A stretch of 42,743 nucleotides of DNA from Chara braunii (Eukaryota > Streptophyta > Charophyceae > Charales > Characeae): assembly GCA_003427395.1 (NCBI GenBank), contig BFEA01000035.1, positions 4,370,255-4,412,997 on the forward strand, written 5' to 3'. How positions within the stretch are numbered: the stretch's first letter is position 1; each line of letters starts with the position of its first letter. A model generated the notes under the pieces. It ran no database searches. It saw only the letters and a program-made list of their open reading frames with translations, and was not told the DNA's origin. Positions 29,838-37,164 of this stretch are shown here, in pieces. Made by a program: the position numbers and the translations under genes.

Positions 29838-29958
29838 GCCCTCGCTCCACTACCGACCAAATGTGCAAAATGAGACGGAATCTTGCACTAGAACATGGAA
29901 AGGTACACCACCATATTTTTTGCCATTTGTGCACATGGTGAGTACTGGAGCGAGGCCC
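29838..29958. mobile_element. Short MITE of the GGGCCTCGCTCC family, 121 bp, TAA duplication
   Basis: The left end GCCCTCGCTCCACTAC and right end GTACTGGAGCGAGGCCC are inverted repeats, flanked by TAA on both sides. The interior (ATGTGCAAAATGAGACGGAA, then CATGGAAAGGTACACCACC) matches 2921-3047. Confidence 0.7.
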
Positions 29959-30253
29959 TAAGTCGAGTTTCGTTGGGAGTACTTTTGATAATCATCCTCC
30001 CTCTCAACTGCAAACAAACAACATTTTCATACGTACAAAGTTTTCATTGTTCAGTTTTCTAACTTTTCTTGCATTTTATGCATTAGCTATGATATCTAAT
30101 TTTCAAATATGGATCTCATCAGAACACTGCGAGTAGTAAGTTACTAGAATTTACTTTTATCTTGTTGATTAATTTAAATGAACCATATCTAGATATCTAG
30201 GTAGCGAACAGTAATGGCTGTTCCCAAACTCATTGACAAAACGATACATAGAA

Positions 30254-30598
30254 TATGTGTAGCACACCGAACATGTTCGGAGCTTTCCCGAACGTCCGAA
30301 CATGTTCGGGTGTTCGGCCGAACGCCACCCGAACGTGTTCGGCCGAATATATTCAAAAAAAAAAAGAAAAAAAAAAAGCTTTTTTTATTGGTTTTTGATT
30401 TTTAACTCGAGTTTGGTTACGAATTTGACCATACCTCAAAGCAAAAGTTGTTTGTATTATTATTTTACATGCCATATATTGTTTTCAGAATTTGTGGAGA
30501 AGATTTTATTATTATTATTTTTTTTTAATGTTCGCGTTCGGAGAGTTTCGACGCTCGTTCGGGTTCGGTCACCGAACCCGAACACGATGCTACACATA
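30254..30598. mobile_element. Foldback element with CCGAACATGTTCGG palindromes
   Basis: A perfect 11-bp inverted repeat, TATGTGTAGCA (30254-30264) and TGCTACACATA (30588-30598), bounds 345 bp. Just inside are dense palindromes: CCGAACATGTTCGG at 30267-30280, further GAACATGTTCGG and GTTCGGCCGAA copies to 30350, and GGGTTCGGTCACCGAACCC at 30561-30579. Subterminal repeated motifs of this kind occur in hAT-type non-autonomous elements. No convincing 8-bp target duplication is visible, so class assignment is tentative. Confidence 0.55.
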
Positions 30599-30915
30599 GA
30601 GATCATATAAAAATACATAGAAATCATATATAGCAAAACTATGCAAAATACAAACACTTTTTCGGTTACTATTAATTTGCTATTAACATAACATATAAGG
30701 TCATAAGAATGCGTTTGGAGGGCCACACAGGACAAAAGCTCGCTGATTATCCAAGATTTATCTGTCCAATGACGCGCGGCTTTCTTTTTTTTCCTTACTG
30801 GATGGTGCTCTGATCTATTCCTGAGGAGCAAGACGTGCTGGGAACTGGGCCCGGTTTCCCTTAAGCAATAATACTGAACAATCAACGTGTGGCTCAACGC
30901 ACGTGCAGATATGAA

Positions 30916-31219
30916 ACCACCGCCACCTCTGAGCCTCGTTTTGTCGAGGCGGATCCGCGCTACGCACCAAGCTTTGCTGAAGCATCGGCACGGTGTTTTT
31001 TTCTCGCTTTTGGCTGGCGCTGTCAGCCATCGGGGTCCACTTGCCCTGAGCCTTCGTAGAATTGGAAATGTTACACTAAAACCCACACCGCCTCCAAACT
31101 ACTTTTTGCTGAGGAGGGTACGCGCGGCACGATGTTTTTTTGCTGGCGCTGTCAGCCATCAGGGTCCGGTTTCCCTGAGTCGTCTCTGTAGAACCGGGAA
31201 TGTTACACTTTCGGGTGTT
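30916..31219. mobile_element. Two tandem, decayed type 1 elements of the TTAA family
   Basis: Two copies of a TTTTTTT, GGCTGGCGCTGTCAGCCATC, GGGTCC, GAATGTTACACT-like block lie at about 30992-31078 and 31131-31210. ACCACCGCC-like left ends sit at 30916 and about 31081, and a degraded right end (CTTTCGGGTGTTGAC) at about 31208-31222. The terminal bases are poorly preserved. Confidence 0.45.
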
Positions 31220-31222
31220 GAC

Positions 31223-32654
31223 GTTGTGTGGGAAAGGTAATGAGGGATGAGCGTATCAGGTCATGGGAACAAGTGTGGAGCAGCACCAGGGTGAAGGCCT
31301 GAGGACACAGTGTATGGCCAGGTGCACATGCCCACTGGAGAGGAGGACGTGGCTGGAACATTAAAATTCCTCCATGCGCAAATGGAAAGAGCAATGGTGC
31401 TTCTTCAGTTCAGATATTCTGCAAATGTGACGAATCGACTTAGAAAGAGAGAAGAATAGTGGTTTATCCATGGTGGCACAATGACGGCTCAGTCTGCGAT
31501 GTCTGTTGTCAAGTTGAATAGGGGTTTTCCATGCAGCCATCATGGTGTGGGGGGGTGTCGAGTTCTCTGTTCCCCCACTGGAACCGCCTAGAAACTCAAA
31601 TGGGATCTATACTTTTTGGGGACATCAGCGCAGCGGGCCTCCGGTCTGCCCATCACTTTGCGCTCCCAACCATGATGATCGTGTGACCGAGAATTATGCA
31701 GTCGGTGTGTGAATGGGCCTTATTGTTTGGCCAAACAGATTTGTAACTTGGTACATGATATTGGTATTAATTTGAGAATATCCTCGAAGAACGAGGAGCT
31801 GGCTAAACATGACCAAGATCACGCCTCTCGACCGTAAGAAAGGACCTGCTGAGTCATTTCCGTGGTGGTCCATCACAGATTCACAGGTATACTATACGCC
31901 ATCTGGGGGCGACTCCAGGGCCTTGATGTTCCTTTTGTGCAACCAACCTAACCCCTCTTGGTCCCCCTGTTGGCTTACTGCTGCCTACAAGACTTGCCAT
32001 CCCAGTTTCCCGCATGCATTCCCTCTTCCGCCCCATCCCCGCTGCCCCAGTATCTCGAATTCATCCTTGGGACTAACTCTTGCTCTTGTCGGACATGAAA
32101 ATAAAATTTAGCCTCTACGATTTGCCTCCGTCGTGGTCCTCTGCTCGGTTCTTCACACCCACCTCCCCGCTCCCTTCTCCCAGCCCAAGGATCTGACAGT
32201 TGTGTGCTTCTGTGGCCGGTCGTGCTGATGTGTTTTTTTTTGGTTTCTATCTCTTTGCTTTGTGATTTGGCAGAGTGGCCCGGAGGTAACGTTCTTCGGA
32301 GCCGGTAACTGTCGGAGAACATAGAGCGGACAGGATGGGGGCTCGATGCTGCGCTGCTAACAAGAGGAATTAGGGCTGCGTGTCACTGAAACAGTTTGCA
32401 CAAGATCTCATTCATCGAGGAACGGAACACATGCCGGAGCGTTTTGTACAAGAGTCACATTTTTCAAATTGATTGAATGCTTTTGCATGCAGCACATGCA
32501 ACCTAATGCAACGTCTCTCCTTTCGGGCAGCGAAGATCGAGCCCATGCAAGGAGCTTTCCGCAGCTCCTGTCCAGTCAGCCAACCACAGTGAATGTTTCG
32601 AAAGGTTAGTCATTTGCTCCCTCACTGTCTATATGGCTATATTTGGCTATTTGG

Positions 32655-32690
<36 letters not shown>

Positions 32691-33886
32691 ATGTTGAAGT
32701 TTCAGCCTGTGTCTATCTGTTTGTCTCTCTGTCCCAACCATTGATCAGAAGGATCCACTGGGGCCAGAGCATAGCCAAGTTCCTTCGCCTTACTGTCAAT
32801 TCTCCAATCCTACCCTTTCACTTGGGTTCTTTTGTCCATTCTGTCCCTTTCGGCGCCTTTGACTGCTGTGACATCCAGCTCTATCCAGCACTATTTTCCC
32901 GATGCTCGTCAATGTTGGTCTCTCTCCCATGTACATTATGATTGCCTGCCGTTTGATCTTGACGGGGCAATCCTCGAAAGGGATGTATGTGCCCTGCCTG
33001 TGGCGCTTCACAAAATCGTTGACGCGGATGCGCCCTCAAGAAATTTGCACGCCCTCGCATGCCATGAACGGATAGCCTTCGCCCCATCAAGGGTTGGGAA
33101 ACCTGACTTCCAATGAAGTATTAAAGGGATTGCCATCAGAGTAGGAGCATCATGACATCTTTCGATGTCTCGCTTAAAAGCATTGGTTGGAGCAAGAAAA
33201 GTGAGAAAAAGTAAACGAAAAGAATAATAAGAAGTTTTGTCTCTGTGATGGAAAGACAGCTTTGTCTTCTGGTCCAGCCACCGGCACACTGGGCACAGCG
33301 ATGTGTTTTCCACTGGAGGCAAAGAGGCTATGGGTAGCTGTAGCTGAAACGAAAATGAGCCTCAGGCTATGATGCTTTCTTCTCCTGACTCTTAGTGCTT
33401 CCACGTAGTTGAATCGAGTAATTAGCTTTTGCTGCTTATGGCTTTCTGTAAAATCTCACCGATATCTGCTGAACTTTCCCTTTTAGGAGAAGACAGAAGT
33501 CATTTTGCCATTTTGGCCATTTTTGAGACTCGTGCTTTTTTGGGCAATAGTGATGGATTGGGTCGCTTTTAGGACCAATTGCAATGGTTTGAGAGAAATT
33601 GAGACTGTTCGCTGGGTGCCTGTTGGACCAGACTGCTGAGGTACCCGATTGTGACTTTTCTGAGTTTGACGAACTCGGCCTTTTCTTGGCCTGGGCATCT
33701 GACCCTGAGATCCGAATTTGGGGTCTGAATCGTGGAAAGCCTTTCAAACGCGAACATGTTCCCCTGAACGCGAACAAGTGCCCACTGTGGAGGTCAAGTC
33801 CCACTTGCCCAAATTCTCCACTTGCGACCATAGATTATGAAGATTGCATGAAGATCGCTGGCCAGAAATGAAGAATAGGGCCAAGT
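31223..33886. other. Unassigned sequence, possible decayed coding remnant on the minus strand
   Basis: Two adjacent minus frames (ending at 33008 and starting at 33011) would read continuously with a one-base shift across about 32880-33116. They could be a broken exon or chance; I recognise no family. The rest shows only the GTCT microsatellite. Confidence 0.3.
32660..32690. repeat. (GTCT)n microsatellite
   Basis: Seven to eight GTCT units. Confidence 0.95.
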
Positions 33887-33903
33887 AGGAGTTGCCCCCA
33901 GCT

Positions 33904-34010
33904 GTCCTGCGGGACATCCGTTAAAACTGGAACGATACAGAGAAGATTACCATGGCCCCTGCGCTTTCAAGGATGACACACATAAATATTAAAAAATAGA
34001 GAAATGGTCC
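33904..34010 (+). pseudogene. U6 snRNA retropseudogene, older copy
   Basis: It matches U6 from GTCCTGCGGGACATCCG to GAGAAATGGTCC but carries insertions: CTTTCAAGG in place of CGCAAGG, and an A/T-rich insert near 33987-33998 before the 3' block. The ACAGAGAAGATT box is retained, followed by ACCATGG in place of AGCATGG. An A-rich tail follows to about 34030. AGGAGTTG occurs at 33887-33894 and again at 34033-34040, consistent with a decayed target duplication. Confidence 0.8.
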
Positions 34011-34556
34011 CAAAAACTAAAAAAACAAAAGGAGGAGTTGGCCTCGGTAGTAATGGTAATTTACGAAAACCGGAATGAAGAACGCCTCTCATGGGGTCGG
34101 TCGCCTAGTAGCTGTTGAAGTGTCTGGTGGTATTGGAAATTGATTTTGCCTAAATGCCCCTGTTGATTTCTGCAGCTGGTCGTGAAAACAAATCGGGGGC
34201 GAATTGGGTATGGGAGTGGAGCCGCTGGGCTGTGAAGGACAAGACGGAAAGTTTACAGGATTGCTCTCATCGTGCCTTGGAACAGGTGTGTGCTCTTCTC
34301 TATTCTGGAATTTCTGGGCATATTCACTGGATGCTTAGGGTTTTGTCCTGGTTTCTGTTCTTGGGCTTGCTTTCCTACCGTCGGTCCCCGACTCCCCGAA
34401 CATAACTCATATGCGTTGTATTCGAGTTTTCCAAATAGATCGATTTTTTAATTTTTTTTGAAGTCCATTTTTCCTGAATAGAAGGGCACTTCCAATAGGA
34501 CGTATATGTGTTGTATTCAAAACGAAGGGATATGCGTTCTATGTTTCTGAAAGGAA

Positions 34557-34604
34557 AAACTCTGTGCTCGAATTGTGCAAAATGAGAATGAATCTTCGGC
34601 TACA
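34557..34604. mobile_element. Fragment of the GGGCCTCGCTCC MITE family at the U6 insertion site
   Basis: GCTCGAATTGTGCAAAATG and AGAATGAATCTTCGGCTA match the left-central part of the 2921 copy. The U6 retrocopy begins just after it, so the MITE fragment was present before the U6 insertion. The other half was not recognised beyond the U6 unit. Confidence 0.4.
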
Positions 34605-34721
34605 ACACAGATGAAATGTCCTTCAGGACATCCGTTAAAATTGGAACAATACAGAGAAGATTAGCATGGCCCCTGCGCAAGGATGACACACATAAATCGA
34701 GAAATGGTCCAAATTAAAATA

Positions 34722-34756
<35 letters not shown>

Positions 34757-34768
34757 ACAGATGAAATG
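34604..34768 (+). mobile_element. Retro-inserted unit: target duplication, U6, poly-A, target duplication
   Basis: This is the full inserted unit around the U6 copy, including the 15-bp target-site duplications at both ends and about 27 A residues (34729-34755). The pure tail and perfect duplication indicate a young insertion. The machinery must have been supplied in trans by a LINE, since none is encoded in this window. Confidence 0.85.
34618..34715 (+). pseudogene. U6 snRNA retrocopy with poly-A tail, nearly intact
   Basis: The sequence runs from GTCCTTCAGGACATCCG through ACAGAGAAGATTAGCATGG, CCCCTGCGCAAGGATGACAC and AAATCGAGAAATGGTCC, covering essentially the whole plant-type U6 RNA. The ACAGAGA box and U4-pairing region are intact. 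An A-rich tail follows to about 34755. It is flanked by a perfect 15-bp direct repeat, AACACAGATGAAATG, at 34604-34618 and 34754-34768, which is the hallmark of LINE-type target-primed reverse transcription. No TATA box or plant USE (TCCCACATCG-like) is seen upstream, so transcription from its own promoter is unlikely. The copy sits in a fragment of the GGGCCTCGCTCC MITE family. Confidence 0.9.
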
Positions 34769-35689
34769 AGCCAAGCACTCGTCAAGTTCGACTTCGCATG
34801 CATCAATGAACATTCACATGAGAGTTCACACGTGAGAAGTCAAATCGAGATACAATCGACACTTGAAGATGTTGTCTCCAATATTGTTATCTAACATCAA
34901 TATACAAGAATGTTTGTCTACAGTGGCTCTGCCGCACACACAGATGCAACAGGTCTCAACCAGATAGCGGCTATGGCGTCTCCCTTCTCTCTGTCTCTCT
35001 GACTTGACTCGCTCTGCCTCACTCTCTCTCTCTCGTCTCTCTTTCTCTCTCTCTACCCTGGATCGTCAGACTGGATACACCCACTCAGGTAGCTCACGCC
35101 TTAGCGGCTATGGCCGCCGTCCTCCTATGGAGTATCTCACAGGCGTGCCCCGCCTTCTTCTTCGGGCGTGCAGCTCCCAAGTTGCCTTAACGCACAAGAA
35201 GCAGCAGCGCTTCCACATCTCGCAACTGAACAAGTGATGAGCGCTGCACTGTAGCAGCTAAATATAGGACTGGCCTTGGCTTGGCCTGCTTTAGACTGGT
35301 AGCGGTCGGCCGCAGCGTTTCTGCTGCAAACATTTTGTCTGTCCGGTACCTTCCGGACTTTTCCTGGGACATGCTTCAAAACTGGACTTTGGACTGTCGG
35401 ACCGGACTGGATGCTTCTGGACTTTTCTTGTCGGGTACCGGACGAACTTCTACCTACGTATGACGCTGCGGTACCTGACAACAACCGACCTATGACGTTT
35501 CGGATTGCTAGACCCTATGGCCTATCCTACCGGTCTGCCCTGGGACTGGGACCTTGTCGGGACCCTGAGACGGGGACTGGGTGTCTGCCGCATGAATCCT
35601 TTCACAGAGGATACATGACCATATTTTGTCTGTGATTCAACAAAGGTACAGTGAGTCGCAACAACCAACTCGAAAAGCAAGAAACGAGG
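34769..35689. other. Unassigned sequence, CT-rich in part
   Basis: Contains GGACTTT and CCGGAC motif repeats (35340-35460) and a CT-rich tract. Overlapping frames at 35137-35484 have no family resemblance. Confidence 0.4.
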
Positions 35690-35693
35690 ACTC

Positions 35694-35750
<57 letters not shown>

Positions 35751-35830
35751 TGTGACTCTCTCTCTCTCTCTCTCTCTGCGACCTGTGTGTGTGTGTGACT
35801 CTGCGACCTGTGTGTGTGACCCTGCGACCT
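35690..35830. repeat. Compound (CT)n/(GT)n tract grading into a GTGTGACTCTGCGACCT minisatellite
   Basis: CT (about 35695-35733), GT (about 35733-35754), CT (35757-35777), then units ending GTGTGAC(T/C)CTGCGACCT. An earlier CT-rich stretch lies at about 34983-35055. Confidence 0.9.
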
Positions 35831-35887
35831 GCGCTCTGCTGTTCGCACCTCACTCTGACAAGCCGACATGCCGCGTCATTGATCTTC

Positions 35888-35962
35888 CCATAGAACATTG
35901 GCAGATATACCGCCACAATTTTTTTCTTCTATGTGCGTGGTGAGTGGTGGAGAGAGGCTACC
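35888..35962. mobile_element. Right half of a GGGCCTCGCTCC-family MITE
   Basis: AGATATACCGCCACAATTTTTTT followed by TATGTGCGTGGTGAGTGGTG and GAGAGAGGCTACC aligns with the right half of 29838-29958. The left half is missing or unrecognisable. Confidence 0.45.
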
Positions 35963-36840
35963 AGAAGAGGCTGCTCCTCCAGCTTCTGGGGCACTCCTAG
36001 GAGCAAAAAGTCGTTTGCTAGGCCCCTTCGCCACTGCCCAAAACCAAACTTGAACGTAATGCATATGCGCATTAAATGAATGCAACGCAATCCATGCATT
36101 TTATTCGTTTACTACGCGTACGAGTTATGTTTTGGGGAGGGTGGTAATTTTCCTTCCTTTGCTGGGTCCCTGTTTCCCCCCCATGTATCAATACAGTAGT
36201 GTATGCTTGTGTGTGAAATTGTGAATTGTATTTTCAGTCTGGACTCCGGAGCCCATAAGGACCTCCTCTGCTGATTGTGCTGACCCTTCATGTTCTGCTT
36301 AACACCGGCAAAAACTTGCAGGAGAGGAGGTGATGCGGCAGGGAGGTGTTTGTCGGCATGTGGTGCCTGTGGAACCAGTTCTGGCTATTTTTGCCAGCTT
36401 CCCTAAACAATGCCGTCGTGGTCTGGGTACAGGCACCCCTGTAAGCTTCCCCACGTACCGGTGGAACCCAAATAGAACCCACGGTGATTACAGCTGTATT
36501 TACGGGTGACTTTCACTCGTTATAGCTGCATTTGGGGCAACTGTCCCTCTGGATGCCATGGTGAACGCCGGGTTTTCTGTTGGGGTGAAGACGGTAGGCG
36601 AGATGCCTGATTATGTGCGCAGTAGTTGCAGTAACACTCCTGTGCATGCTGCGAAGAAATTTCATGATCCACTGCAGGATAATATAAATTTCAGGATCCC
36701 ATAGGAAAGAAATTTGACTGGAAAAAAAAAAGAGAAGTGTTAGACTACTCATCTTGTGGCAGCCTGTGTTTGAAGTTTGGAGTTTGAACACATGTTGCCC
36801 TTTCACCTGATTCTTGCTGCACCCTTCGGTCTCCTCTGCT
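35963..36840. other. Region upstream of the Gln-rich gene; promoter or first exon expected here
   Basis: If the gene has a non-coding first exon, it and the promoter should lie here or further left. I see no convincing TATA box with matching donor site, so no exact promoter is claimed. Confidence 0.35.
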
Positions 36841-37150
36841 CTTCCCCCCCCTTTTCCCACCCTTATTTTTTTACTTGTAATTTTTTTTTTCCCCATCCTG
36901 CATTGGCAGATATCAAAGTGCATGTATCAAGTGATATCAACGTGCCAAGCTTTTTCATTGTTTCTTTGTTGTCGCTCATCTGGGCGGATTTCTGCTGTGT
37001 TAGTCTCTGGATGGTCTTCACCATTTCTTTGCTTTTCTTTTCTTCTCTTTTCTTCTCTTTTTCCTTTTCTGAGTTTTCTCCCCTTTGTTTTTTTTTTGTG
37101 TTTTCCAAAATCTCTGATCCCTGATCAAGCTGTGTTGTTGTTTTGTGCAG
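36841..37150 (+). other. Probable 5'-leader intron 3' end(s) before the Gln-rich gene
   Basis: Two long pyrimidine tracts each run into a CAG: about 36841-36909 (ends TTGGCAG) and about 37015-37150 (ends TTTTGTGCAG). The second lies 14 bases before the chosen start codon and is a textbook 3' splice site. I infer a non-coding first exon further upstream joined at 37151. The site at 36909 could be an alternative acceptor or belong to a separate small leader exon; I saw no clear GT donor between the two. Confidence 0.5.
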
Positions 37151-37164
37151 ATTCCTTGTGTGCA

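Noticed and set aside
30460-31086. 208-codon minus-strand frame
   Set aside because: It crosses from the palindrome-rich foldback element into a decayed type 1 element; a real gene spanning two repeat families is unlikely.
34618-34715. Functional U6 gene
   Set aside because: The A tail, target duplication and lack of an upstream USE/TATA promoter point to a retrocopy.
36814-37164. N-terminal extension of the Gln-rich frame
   Set aside because: It reads through a pyrimidine-rich intron-like sequence (Phe/Leu/Ser-rich) and ends at a strong 3' splice site, so it is most likely non-coding. A signal-peptide reading of it would be spurious.
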